Shown here piece by piece: positions 35,723 to 45,124 of a stretch of 64,000 nt of DNA (the first letter of the stretch is position 1; each line of letters starts with the position of its first letter). This stretch comes from Emcibacter nanhaiensis (GTDB taxonomy: Bacteria > Pseudomonadota > Alphaproteobacteria > Sphingomonadales > Emcibacteraceae), in NCBI RefSeq assembly GCF_006385175.1, contig NZ_VFIY01000015.1:188501-252500 (forward strand), read 5' to 3'. The position numbers and the translations under genes were made by a program. The notes below the pieces were generated by a model. It ran no database searches. It worked only from the letters and a program-made list of their open reading frames with translations, and was not told where the DNA came from.

Positions 35723-36523
35723 ATGGACGAAGCCTTCTATCATTTCACTCCGGGGTCCGCGCCGTTGCTGGTCAGCATGCCCCATGTGGGCACCGAAATC
35801 CCGCCGGCAATTGCCGACAGCATGACTGATGACGCGCGCGCCGTGCCGGACACGGACTGGCATGTGGACCGGCTCTATGACTTCCTCGGCGACATGGACC
35901 TGCCGGTGATCCGGGCCCGCTACAGCCGCTATGTGGTGGACCTGAACCGGGATGCGGAAGGGGCGGCGCTCTATCCGGGCCAGAGTGAGACGGAAGTTTG
36001 CCCCGGCAGCAGCTTCGACCATAAACCGCTTTATACCAGCGGCCAGGGGGTGGACCCGGCCGAGGCGGCAAGGAGGATCGGCCTCTACTGGCGGCCCTAT
36101 CATGATCGTCTGCGCCAGGAACTGGACAGGATCAGGGGCGACTATGGCTATGCCCTGTTGTGGGATGCCCATTCGATCAGGAGTGTGGTGCCGCGCTTTT
36201 TCGCCGGGCAACTGCCGGACCTCAATATCGGCACCGGCGGGGGCTCGGCCTGTGCCGCCGGGACGGCGGAAGCCATCCTCGCCGTGGGGCAGGCGAGCAG
36301 CTATTCGACCGTGCTGAACGGCCGCTTCAAGGGCGGTTATATCACCCGCCACTATGGTGAGCCGGCGCACAACATCCAGGCGGTACAGATGGAAATTTCC
36401 CAGACCACTTACATGGAGGAAGACCCGCCCTATGCGTTTGACGAGGCAAAAGCCGAAATCCTGCGGCCGGTGCTGAGAAACATGATGCAACAGTTTATGG
36501 CGTCAGCGGGCCGTCGCCAGTAA
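35723..36523 (+). CDS. hutG: N-formylglutamate deformylase
   Basis: A 266-residue zinc hydrolase that splits N-formyl-L-glutamate into L-glutamate and formate, the last step of the HutF/HutG route. Landmarks are [20 protein letters not shown], the [10 protein letters not shown] motif, LLWDAHSI and [13 protein letters not shown]. The ATG at 35723 is preferred, 5 bases after GGAGGAG; the ATG at 35720 overlaps the hutH stop and is possible. The 3' end overlaps the converging cobQ by 21 bases. Confidence 0.94.
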   Translation: MDEAFYHFTPGSAPLLVSMPHVGTEIPPAIADSMTDDARAVPDTDWHVDRLYDFLGDMDLPVIRARYSRYVVDLNRDAEGAALYPGQSETEVCPGSSFDHKPLYTSGQGVDPAEAARRIGLYWRPYHDRLRQELDRIRGDYGYALLWDAHSIRSVVPRFFAGQLPDLNIGTGGGSACAAGTAEAILAVGQASSYSTVLNGRFKGGYITRHYGEPAHNIQAVQMEISQTTYMEEDPPYAFDEAKAEILRPVLRNMMQQFMASAGRRQ

Positions 36524-37981
36524 GCCCTCGATATCGAGATGTTTCTGCATATGTTCGGCAAGGCCGTCAAGCAGGCGATCGACCTGGCCCTGATAGTTTG
36601 TCCCTGCAGCCCGTTCCGGCTGCAGTTGCCGGAGCCAGGCGGTGCGGAAGGCGTCATCGGCAAACAGGCCGTGCAGGTAGCAGCCTTCTGCCAAGCCGTC
36701 CTCCGAGCAGGCCCCGTCCCGGTGGCTTCCCAGGTCAAGCAGCGGACGATCGCAATCGGGACCGCCGGTCCGGCCCATATGCATTTCATAGCCATGCACT
36801 GGTTTACCTGTCGGAAGATGTGTCCCGGTGACCTCCACCAGGCGTTTGTCAGTTGTAAAGATCGTCTCAATATCAAGTAAGCCAAGACCACGGGCGGTAG
36901 GGGCCTGGCCTTCGATCCCATCGGGGTCTGACAGTTCCTGCCCCAGCATCTGATAGCCGCCGCAGATGCCGAGTACTCGGCCGCCGTGGCGCAGATGTAC
37001 CTCGATATCCCGGTCCCAGCCCTGGCTGCGCAGGAATTCCAGATCGGCGATGGTGGATTTGGTTCCGGGCAGGATGATGACGTCGGTGGTGCGCGGCAGG
37101 GGGCGGCCTGGCGGAATAAACTCCAGCAGGACATCAACTTCCGCCTTCAGGGGATCAAAGTCGTCAAAATTGGAAATCCGGCTCAGCATCGGCACCGCGA
37201 TATGAATCTGTTTCCGGTTCCGGCCTGTTTGTTGTTCCAGCACGACCGCGTCCTCGGCCGGAAGCTTTGCCGCATCGAGCCAGAAGGGCAGGGTGCCGAA
37301 GCCGCGCCAGCCGGTGCGTTCCTCGATGATCCGGTAGCCGTCGTCAAACAGGCTGAGATCGCCGCGGAATTTGTTGATCAGGAAACCGGAGACCAGTTCC
37401 CGGTCCTCCGGCTCCAAGAGTTCAGAGGTGCCGACCAGGCTGGCGATAACGCCGCCGCGGTCAATGTCGCCGATCAGGATCACCGGGCAGTTCGCTTCCC
37501 GGGCGAAGCCCATATTGGCGATATCGCCCGCCCGCAGGTTGACTTCGGCGGGACTGCCGGCTCCTTCGACCAGCACCAGGTCACACTCTGCCTGCAGGTG
37601 CCGATAGCTGTCCATCACCGCCGCCAGCAGGTCCCGTTTCAGGGTCTGGTAATCCGTTGCCCCGGCGGTGCCATATACCCTGCCCTGCACCACGATCTGG
37701 GCGCCGATGTCGCTTTGTGGTTTGAGCAGCACCGGGTTCATATGCACCGTCGGCTCCACTCGGGCAGCCCGGGCCTGCAGCCACTGGGCCCGGCCGATTT
37801 CACCGCCGTCTTTTGTTACCGCCGCATTATTGGACATGTTCTGCGGTTTGAACGGGCGGACCATGAGCCCCCGGTTGCTGAACAGGCGGCACAGGCCGGC
37901 GACCAGCAGGGATTTGCCGACATCCGAGCCGGTGCCCTGCAGCATCAATGATTTGGAAACAGCGTTATTCCTCGATTTCAA
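36503..37981 (-). CDS. cobQ: cobyric acid synthase
   Basis: An up to 492-residue amidotransferase that amidates four side chains of adenosylcobyrinic acid a,c-diamide with glutamine and ATP. The N-terminal dethiobiotin-synthase-like domain has [11 protein letters not shown] (P-loop), [12 protein letters not shown] and GDIDRGGV; the C-terminal type 1 glutaminase has the nucleophile in [12 protein letters not shown] and His in [11 protein letters not shown]. The TTG at 37981 is the most upstream start; a TTG-ATG pair at 37948-37943 would remove about 12 residues. No other cob gene is nearby and no cobalamin riboswitch is visible upstream, so it is an isolated late-pathway gene. Confidence 0.92.
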   Translation of the reverse strand: MKSRNNAVSKSLMLQGTGSDVGKSLLVAGLCRLFSNRGLMVRPFKPQNMSNNAAVTKDGGEIGRAQWLQARAARVEPTVHMNPVLLKPQSDIGAQIVVQGRVYGTAGATDYQTLKRDLLAAVMDSYRHLQAECDLVLVEGAGSPAEVNLRAGDIANMGFAREANCPVILIGDIDRGGVIASLVGTSELLEPEDRELVSGFLINKFRGDLSLFDDGYRIIEERTGWRGFGTLPFWLDAAKLPAEDAVVLEQQTGRNRKQIHIAVPMLSRISNFDDFDPLKAEVDVLLEFIPPGRPLPRTTDVIILPGTKSTIADLEFLRSQGWDRDIEVHLRHGGRVLGICGGYQMLGQELSDPDGIEGQAPTARGLGLLDIETIFTTDKRLVEVTGTHLPTGKPVHGYEMHMGRTGGPDCDRPLLDLGSHRDGACSEDGLAEGCYLHGLFADDAFRTAWLRQLQPERAAGTNYQGQVDRLLDGLAEHMQKHLDIEGLLATAR

Positions 37982-38120
37982 TGGTAAATCCGGTCAATTG
38001 TTATAATCTTGCTTCTAAGAAGCTTTATTATTTTAGAACAAGCATACATACTGGTGTCATTAACTATAAATATCGTCTTTGTAACCGTTCGCGAAGAGAC
38101 TGAATACAGGAGATCTGCAC

Positions 38121-38714
38121 ATGAGAAAATTACTACTGTCCCTGATCGGGGTATTTTTCGTCACTTTTCCGGCTGCCGCTCTGGCTGACGGCGCCCCGTC
38201 CGGCACCTATATCCTGGAAAAGAAGCACGCCTATCTGCAGTTCTCCTATAATCATATGGGGGCGTCCCATCCGATTGTCCTGTTCCGCAAGTTTGATGCG
38301 ACCCTGCACTATAAAGCCGATGATCCTGAAAAAAGTAAAGTCAAGGTGACCATCGATCCGAACAGCATTGATACCGGCATGGACATGTTTGACAAGGAAC
38401 TGGCTGAAAAGCCTGATTTCCTGGATGCCGGCAATTACCCGGAGATTACTTTTGTCGCCACCAATCTGGAGCAGACCGGCGACGGCAAAGGCAGGATGAC
38501 CGGCGACCTGACCATTAAGGGCGTGACCAAGCCGGTAACCCTGGATGTCACCCTGAACAAGTCCGGCACCCATCCCATGTCCGGTCAGGCCCAGCTGGGC
38601 TTTTCCGCTACCGGTACTTTTAAAAGGTCCGATTTCGGCATCGGCTATGCGGTGCCGATGGTTAGTGACGAGCTTACCGTGACCATTGAAGTGGAATTCA
38701 TGCCGTCAGCCTGA
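38121..38714 (+). CDS. YceI-family periplasmic lipocalin-like protein
   Basis: A 197-residue protein with a clear signal peptide (to about residue 22, ALA-DG) and the YceI beta-barrel: GTYILEKKHAYLQFSYNHMG, DKELAEKPDFLDAGNYPEITFVATN, TGDLTIKGVTKPVTLDVTLN and FGIGYAVPMVSDELTVTIEVEF. YceI proteins bind polyisoprenoids such as ubiquinone in the periplasm. It starts a three-gene operon with a cytochrome b561 and a second YceI gene. The 139-bp gap upstream is AT-rich and probably holds the promoter. Confidence 0.92.
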   Translation: MRKLLLSLIGVFFVTFPAAALADGAPSGTYILEKKHAYLQFSYNHMGASHPIVLFRKFDATLHYKADDPEKSKVKVTIDPNSIDTGMDMFDKELAEKPDFLDAGNYPEITFVATNLEQTGDGKGRMTGDLTIKGVTKPVTLDVTLNKSGTHPMSGQAQLGFSATGTFKRSDFGIGYAVPMVSDELTVTIEVEFMPSA

Positions 38715-38719
38715 GGGTA

Positions 38720-39304
38720 ATGCCTAAAATGAGGGAGCGCTACAGCACCGTCGCCATTCTGCTGCACTGGCTGATTGCCGTGATGATCATCGGCATGGTC
38801 GTTATGGGGATCTATATGACCGGCCTGCCGGATGCGCGGATGAGCGAGAAGTTCGAACTCTACCAGCTGCACAAATCCTTCGGCATTACGGTGCTGCTGC
38901 TGTCCCTGATCCGGCTTGGCTGGCGCCTCACCCACAGGGCGCCGCCCCTGCCGGCGGAGATGCCCGGATGGGAGCAATGGGCCGCCCGCCTGACCCATGT
39001 GGCGTTCTACCTGCTGATGATCGGTATTCCCTTGAGCGGCTGGGCCATGGTCTCGGCCTCGCCCTGGAACCTGCCGACGGTGTTGTTCGGCACCATTGAC
39101 TGGCCGCACCTGCCGTATTTTTCCACGGTAGCCGACAAGCCGGCGACGGAAGGGATGCTCAAGGACCTGCATGAAGCGCTGGCGTTCGGCACCGTGGCGT
39201 TGCTGCTGTTGCATGTGGCGGCGGCACTGAAACATCATTTCATAGAGGGCGATGATGTGCTCGCCCGTATGCTGCCGCTGATCGGAAAAAGGGAAAAAGA
39301 ATGA
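38720..39304 (+). CDS. cytochrome b561 (YodB/CybB family)
   Basis: A 194-residue di-haem membrane protein with four membrane helices (about 12-32, 52-70, 92-112, 152-172). The haem-ligand His candidates are in LLHWLIAVM, LYQLHKSFG, RLTHVAFYLL and LKDLHEALAFG/LLHVAAALKHH. This family passes electrons between ubiquinol and periplasmic partners, and some members act as superoxide:quinone oxidoreductases. It starts 5 bases after the first YceI stop and overlaps the second YceI start by 4 bases, so the three proteins probably work together. Confidence 0.92.
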   Translation: MPKMRERYSTVAILLHWLIAVMIIGMVVMGIYMTGLPDARMSEKFELYQLHKSFGITVLLLSLIRLGWRLTHRAPPLPAEMPGWEQWAARLTHVAFYLLMIGIPLSGWAMVSASPWNLPTVLFGTIDWPHLPYFSTVADKPATEGMLKDLHEALAFGTVALLLLHVAAALKHHFIEGDDVLARMLPLIGKREKE

Positions 39305-39858
39305 CACGGATTTTTGCTTTACTTGGTCTTTTGCTGCTGTTCCCCCAGGCAGGCCTGTCTGCAGACTGGGCGGTGGATCCGGCAAAAAGCCGGCTTGGTT
39401 TTTCCAGCATTCAGACCGGCCAGCCGTTCGAGGGGGTTTTCAAAAACTGGTCTGCGAAAATATCTCTCGACCCTGACGATCTGTCCGCGGCGTCGATCCG
39501 GGTGGAGATTGACATGGCCTCGGTGGATACTTCCGACATGCAGCGCGACAGTGTCCTGCCAGAGGTCGAATGGTTTGATGTGGCCCACTTTCCAAAAGCG
39601 GTATTTGAATCAAAAAATGTGAGGCTCATCGAAGGGAACAAGTATGAGGCCGAGGGCACCCTGACCATCCGCGGCATCGGCAAGAAGGTCCTTCTGCCCT
39701 TTACCCTGGAGATTGACGGCGCTGTGGCACAGGCTGCCGGTGGCCTTACCCTGGTGCGCACCGACTTTGGCGTCGGCCAGAACATGTGGGCCAGCGGCCA
39801 GTGGATCGGGCTGGAGGTCAAGGTCACCTTTGAAATCCGGGCAAGCACCGGAGAATAA
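39301..39858 (+). CDS. second YceI-family periplasmic protein
   Basis: A 185-residue YceI protein with a signal peptide ending near LSA-DW (about residue 21). Core motifs are DPAKSRLGFSSIQTG, FKNWSAKISLDPDDLSAASIRVEIDMASVDT, SVLPEVEWFDVAHFPKAVFESKN, LTIRGIGKKVLLPFTLEI and RTDFGVGQNMWASGQWIG. It is clearly divergent from the YceI at 38121, so it is not a recent duplication. The start overlaps the b561 stop (ATGA). A role with quinone exchange or oxidative damage is inferred from the operon. Confidence 0.92.
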   Translation: MTRIFALLGLLLLFPQAGLSADWAVDPAKSRLGFSSIQTGQPFEGVFKNWSAKISLDPDDLSAASIRVEIDMASVDTSDMQRDSVLPEVEWFDVAHFPKAVFESKNVRLIEGNKYEAEGTLTIRGIGKKVLLPFTLEIDGAVAQAAGGLTLVRTDFGVGQNMWASGQWIGLEVKVTFEIRASTGE

Positions 39859-39935
39859 TGATTTTGACCTTGTCCTGAGGCGGGCTCAGGGGCTAGTCTC
39901 TGGCCAGACTGCGAATTTCAGGAGGTCCCAGCCAC

Positions 39936-41453
39936 ATGTCCGCCAATCTTTATGACATCATGCAAGATCATTTTCGGGACAAGCTGGATCGTCCGGCCAT
40001 CGTGACGCCGGAGGGCGGGCTCTGGACCTATGGCGACCTGGATAACCTGAGTGCGCGCTTTGCCGGATTGCTGCGCCGCTATGGCGTCACCCCCGGGGCC
40101 CGCGTGGTGGTGCAGGTGGATAAGTCGGTGGGGGCGGTGGCGCTTTACCTGGGCGCGCTCCGGGCCGGGGCGATCTTTATCCCGCTCAACACCGCCTATA
40201 CTGAAGACGAAGTGGATTATTTTTTACGTGACGCCCGACCGCAGATCTTTGTCTGCCGTCCGGAAGGGGAAGAACAGGGTGAACGTTTGGCCGCCGGGGC
40301 CGGGGTGCCGTTCCTGAAACTGATGGATACCTCGCCGGATGAGTGTTTCTGGGCTGAGGCGCTGGAGAGTGACCCCGATCCGGAGGTTGAGGATTATGAA
40401 GCGGATGACCTGGCGGCGATCCTCTATACCTCAGGTACCACCGGCAAGCCCAAGGGCGCCATGCTGAGCCATGGCAATCTGTCCAGCAATGCCCTTACTC
40501 TTTTGAAGTATTGGGCGTTCGAAGATGGCGATGTGTTGCTGCACGCCCTGCCGGTGTTCCATGTGCATGGCCTGTTCGTTGCGCTGAACACCGCCTTTCT
40601 CAATGCCTCAAAAGTAATCTTTTTGGAAAAATACGACGTCGCGCTGATCCGTAAATATCTGCCGGACAGCACAGTGATGATGGGAGTGCCTACCTTCTAT
40701 ACCCGGCTGCTGGCACAGGAAGATTTCGGCAAGGAGGACTGCGTCAACATGCGCTTGTTCATTTCCGGCTCGGCGCCGATGACCGCCCAAGTGCACCGGG
40801 AGTTCGAGGCCCGCACCGGCATGAGGATTCTGGAACGCTACGGCATGACCGAAGCCGGCATGATTACCTCCAACCCCTATCACGGCGAGCGCATTGCGGG
40901 CACTGTCGGCTTTGCCCTGCCCGGGGTCGAGGTGCGGATCGCCGATCCCGACGGGAACATCCTGGCGGCCGGGGAGACCGGTGTTGTCGAAGCCCGGGGC
41001 CCGAATATTTTTGAAGGCTACTGGCAGATGCCGGAAAAAACCGCTGAGGAATTCCGCGACGACGGCTTCTTCATCACCGGCGATGTGGGCAGCCTGGATG
41101 AAGAAGGGCGTCTGACCCTGGAAGGCCGGGCCAAGGACCTGATCATTTCCGGCGGCCTCAATATTTATCCGAAGGAGATCGAGGCCTGTCTCGATGCCAT
41201 TGACGGGGTGAAGGAAACAGCGGTGATTGCCATTCCCGATGCGGATTTCGGCGAGGCGGTGGCGGCCGTGGTGGTGCCGGAACGCCAGGGCAGTATCAAT
41301 GAGGAAAAACTGCGCGCGGTGGTCGGGGAGAAGCTGGCCCGGTTCAAGCATCCGAAGATTTATCACTTCGTCGACGAACTGCCGCGCAACACCATGGGCA
41401 AGGTGCAGAAAAACCTGCTCAGGCAGTTTTATGCCCCGGATGACCAGGCCTAG
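39936..41453 (+). CDS. matB: malonyl-CoA synthetase (MatB-like)
   Basis: A 505-residue AMP-forming ligase that resembles malonate-CoA ligases: P-loop YTSGTTGKPKG (164-174), the VFHVHGLFVALN segment, ERYGMTEAGMITSNPY, FITGDVGSLDEEG, the hinge GRAKDLIISGGLNIYPKEIE and catalytic Lys in TMGKVQKN. VHGLF and LNIYPKEIE are MatB-like features. No malonyl-CoA decarboxylase (MatA) or malonate transporter is in the window, so the product may feed fatty-acid synthesis or methylmalonyl-CoA metabolism. It overlaps the converging LysR gene by 4 bases. Confidence 0.85.
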   Translation: MSANLYDIMQDHFRDKLDRPAIVTPEGGLWTYGDLDNLSARFAGLLRRYGVTPGARVVVQVDKSVGAVALYLGALRAGAIFIPLNTAYTEDEVDYFLRDARPQIFVCRPEGEEQGERLAAGAGVPFLKLMDTSPDECFWAEALESDPDPEVEDYEADDLAAILYTSGTTGKPKGAMLSHGNLSSNALTLLKYWAFEDGDVLLHALPVFHVHGLFVALNTAFLNASKVIFLEKYDVALIRKYLPDSTVMMGVPTFYTRLLAQEDFGKEDCVNMRLFISGSAPMTAQVHREFEARTGMRILERYGMTEAGMITSNPYHGERIAGTVGFALPGVEVRIADPDGNILAAGETGVVEARGPNIFEGYWQMPEKTAEEFRDDGFFITGDVGSLDEEGRLTLEGRAKDLIISGGLNIYPKEIEACLDAIDGVKETAVIAIPDADFGEAVAAVVVPERQGSINEEKLRAVVGEKLARFKHPKIYHFVDELPRNTMGKVQKNLLRQFYAPDDQA

Positions 41454-42337
41454 GCAGTTTTGGGGCTGTCCCTGAGTGACTGCTTGAGGAATTCCATCAG
41501 CAGGGAGACCCGGCGCGGCACATATTGCTGGGACGGATACATGGCCCACATGGTGACATTGTCCAGGGAATAATCCTCGAGCAACGGCACCAGAGTATCC
41601 GTGGTGGCATAATCCAGGTAAAATTCCGGGACCTGCAAAATACCGAGGCCGGCTTCGGCGGCCTTGATCAGGGCCCGGCCGTTATTTGATTTCCAGTTAC
41701 CGCGCACCACCACTTCGCGGATGTCCTCGCCGGAGCGGAACCGCCAGTAAGGCAGGGTGCCGACCAGGCAGTTGTGATTCTCCAGTTCGTCCGGCAATTG
41801 CGGTACACCGTGCCGGTCCAGATAGGAGCGGCTTGCGGCGGTCACCAGGCGATAGCTGTAAAGCTTGTCGGCGGAAAAATGCTCGCGGTCCGGCAGACCG
41901 GTGCGAATGGCCAGATCAAAATGTTCTTCCTGGATGTCCACCAGCCGGTTGGTGAAGCTCACTTCCATGGTGACTTCCGGATAGAGGGTCAGGAAGTCGG
42001 CCAGCACCGGGGCCAGGAACTCCTCGCCGAAGGCGCCGGCGGCGGTGAGCCGGATCTGACCGCGCGGGGTGGTCAGTTCCTCGCCCAGGACATTGCGGGC
42101 TTCCTCCAGATTTTGCAGGATTTTCTGGCAGCGCATGAAGAAATCCACGCCCTGGTTGGTCAGGGTTTGCTTGCGGGTGGTGCGGTGCAGGAGTTGCACC
42201 CCAAGACTTTTTTCCAGTGCCCTGACCTGCTTGGACACATGGGATTTGGACACATCAAGCGCTTTGGCGGCGGCGGAAAAGGAGCCCTTCTCCACCACAT
42301 TGACAAACTCGATAATGCCGGTCCAGCGATAGTCCAT
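41450..42337 (-). CDS. LysR-family transcriptional regulator
   Basis: A 295-residue LysR regulator. The N-terminal HTH (FVNVVEKGSFSAAAKALDVSKSHVSKQVRALEKSLG, roughly 9-44, key residues SAAAKALDVSKSHVSK) is followed by a substrate-binding domain. I start it at the ATG at 42337 because LysR proteins begin just before this helix; the frame extends 10 codons further without a ribosome site. It is divergent from frmA across a 125-bp gap, so it probably controls the frmAB formaldehyde genes. That is unusual, since frm operons are more often under FrmR. Its inducer is unknown. Confidence 0.9.
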   Translation of the reverse strand: MDYRWTGIIEFVNVVEKGSFSAAAKALDVSKSHVSKQVRALEKSLGVQLLHRTTRKQTLTNQGVDFFMRCQKILQNLEEARNVLGEELTTPRGQIRLTAAGAFGEEFLAPVLADFLTLYPEVTMEVSFTNRLVDIQEEHFDLAIRTGLPDREHFSADKLYSYRLVTAASRSYLDRHGVPQLPDELENHNCLVGTLPYWRFRSGEDIREVVVRGNWKSNNGRALIKAAEAGLGILQVPEFYLDYATTDTLVPLLEDYSLDNVTMWAMYPSQQYVPRRVSLLMEFLKQSLRDSPKTA

Positions 42338-42450
42338 GATTTTCCAATTGTTTCTGAATAGAAACACTTTGTTGATTTATAAATAAATTGTGAGCCCTAT
42401 GAAATCAATGTAATTTGTCGGCGATAGCAATAAACGTAATTCATTTCTAG

Positions 42451-43569
<1,119 letters not shown>

Positions 43570-43581
43570 AGGGGACGCACT

Positions 43582-44427
43582 ATGTCTGATCTGATTGTCG
43601 GAGAACATCGCTGTTTCGACGGCCGTTTGCTGTACTGCGAGCACCAATCGGCCGTCACCAATTGCCGCATGCGCTTTTCCCTGTACCTGCCGCCGGCAGC
43701 GGCACAGGGGCCGGTGCCGCTGGTCACCTGGCTCAGCGGCCTGACCTGCACCGAGGAGAATTTCACCGCCAAGGCCGGCGCCTATAAGAAGGCGTCGGAA
43801 CTTGGGCTGGCCATCCTGGCCCCCGACACCTCGCCGCGCGGCGAGGGCGTGGCCGATGATGAAGGCTATGACATGGGCCAGGGGGCCGGCTTCTATGTGG
43901 ACAGCACCGAGGCGCCCTGGAAGCCCCATTTCCAGATGTACAGCTATATCACCCGGGAACTCCGTGAACTGGTGTTGCAGGAATTTCCGGTTGATTCCCA
44001 TAAATTGGGAATTTTTGGCCACAGTATGGGCGGTCACGGGGCGCTGACCATCTACCTGAAAAATCAGGACATTTATAAATCCGTCTCTGCCTTTGCGCCG
44101 ATCGTGTCCCCCATGAATTGCCCGTGGGGACACAAGGCGCTCGGCGGTTATATCGGCGAAGATCGGGAAGGCTGGCGACAATATGATTCCTGTGAACTCA
44201 TACAGGCGCTTGGAGAGGGTTTACATCGATCTAAAATTCTAGTAGATCAGGGGTTGGCGGATGCGTTCCTGGAGGAGCAATTGAAGCCGGAATTGTTTGA
44301 GAAGGCTTGTGCAAAGGTGGGGCAGAAGTTGACCTTGCGTCGTCATGAGGGGTATGATCATGGATATTTCTTTATCCAGACCTTTATGGATGATCATCTG
44401 GCGCATCATGCAGCATTGCTCGGGTAA
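43582..44427 (+). CDS. frmB: S-formylglutathione hydrolase
   Basis: A 281-residue alpha/beta-hydrolase of the esterase D type that hydrolyses S-formylglutathione to formate and glutathione. The nucleophile is Ser in GHSMGGHGAL (near residue 150), with Asp in the KILVDQGLADAFL region and His in EGYDHGYFFIQTF. The full sequence spans the usual family length. Codon usage in the last 80 residues looks less GC-rich than the rest, but the protein features are intact. A strong terminator follows, ending the frmAB unit. Confidence 0.94.
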   Translation: MSDLIVGEHRCFDGRLLYCEHQSAVTNCRMRFSLYLPPAAAQGPVPLVTWLSGLTCTEENFTAKAGAYKKASELGLAILAPDTSPRGEGVADDEGYDMGQGAGFYVDSTEAPWKPHFQMYSYITRELRELVLQEFPVDSHKLGIFGHSMGGHGALTIYLKNQDIYKSVSAFAPIVSPMNCPWGHKALGGYIGEDREGWRQYDSCELIQALGEGLHRSKILVDQGLADAFLEEQLKPELFEKACAKVGQKLTLRRHEGYDHGYFFIQTFMDDHLAHHAALLG

Positions 44428-44439
44428 CCATGTAAATGA

Positions 44440-44478
44440 AAAATGCCCCGGGTCTTCTGAGCGGGGCATTTTGTTTTT
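44440..44478 (+). terminator. Rho-independent terminator after frmB
   Basis: An 11-bp perfect stem AAAATGCCCCG / CGGGGCATTTT (44440-44450 and 44462-44472) with an 11-base loop leads into TTGTTTTTAT. It separates frmAB from fdsGBA. Confidence 0.9.
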
Positions 44479-44529
44479 ATTGCAGATTTGGCGCTTAAAA
44501 CCATTTTCATAATGATATTTTGTGCTATG

Positions 44530-44640
44530 TTGCATGCAATTATTGGGCGTTCAGGTCTTAAAAACTGCGCCAAGTTACGGTATTATAGACATAATTTATA
44601 TCAATTATAAATAGCGTTTATACCATATTGCATGCAATTA
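44530..44640. promoter_or_regulatory. paired palindromic operators upstream of fdsG
   Basis: TTGCATGCAATTA occurs twice (44530-44542 and 44628-44640) with a 98-base repeat distance. Each contains the palindrome TTGCATGCAA, and the second extends to ATTGCATGCAAT. The second ends 16 bases before the fdsG start. The symmetry and size resemble sites of FCD-type GntR regulators, but no such regulator is encoded nearby. Looping between the two sites is possible. Confidence 0.55.
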
Positions 44641-44656
44641 CGGGAGTGGATGGGTA

Positions 44657-45124
44657 ATGCAAAAAATATGGGATCCGCAGAGAGCGGGCCAAATTATTGA
44701 AGACTATGCCGAGGTGAAAGGCGGCCTGATTGAGGCATTGCATGCACTCCAGGCTGAGTTCGGCTATATCGACGAAGCTGTTTACGCGTCTCTGGCCAGG
44801 GGATTCAACATTTCCCGCGCCGAGGTTTACGGAGTCGTCAGCTTTTACCATGACTTCCATAACCATCCGACCGGCAAGCGGGTCCTGAAAATCTGCCAGG
44901 CGGAAGCCTGCCAGGCCAGAGGCTCCCGCCAGCTCACCAAGGAAATCCGCGAGCTGCTCGGGATTGATTTCGGAGAAACCACCAGGGACGGCGAAGTGAC
45001 CCTGGAACCGGTCTATTGCCTTGGTAATTGTGCGGTCAGCCCCAATGCCATGCTGGATAACCGGGTTTACGGGCGGGTGACAAGCGAACGTCTGAAAACA
45101 CTGCTGAAGGAGACTCAGCTGTGA
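44657..45124 (+). CDS. fdsG: NAD-dependent formate dehydrogenase gamma subunit (NuoE-like)
   Basis: A 155-residue thioredoxin-fold [2Fe-2S] protein. The four cluster Cys are in CQAEACQARGS and YCLGNCAVSPNAM (two each), as in NuoE and FdsG. It belongs to the soluble, oxygen-tolerant FdsGBA complex that links formate oxidation to NAD+ reduction. The start ATG is at 44657; a GGGAGTGGATGGG stretch lies just upstream. Its stop overlaps the fdsB GTG start. Confidence 0.94.
   Translation: MQKIWDPQRAGQIIEDYAEVKGGLIEALHALQAEFGYIDEAVYASLARGFNISRAEVYGVVSFYHDFHNHPTGKRVLKICQAEACQARGSRQLTKEIRELLGIDFGETTRDGEVTLEPVYCLGNCAVSPNAMLDNRVYGRVTSERLKTLLKETQL

Noticed and set aside
37982-38120. Cobalamin riboswitch upstream of cobQ
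   Set aside because: The 139-bp gap is AT-rich and shows neither the B12-box nor a large multi-stem structure; the gap probably serves the divergent YceI promoter.
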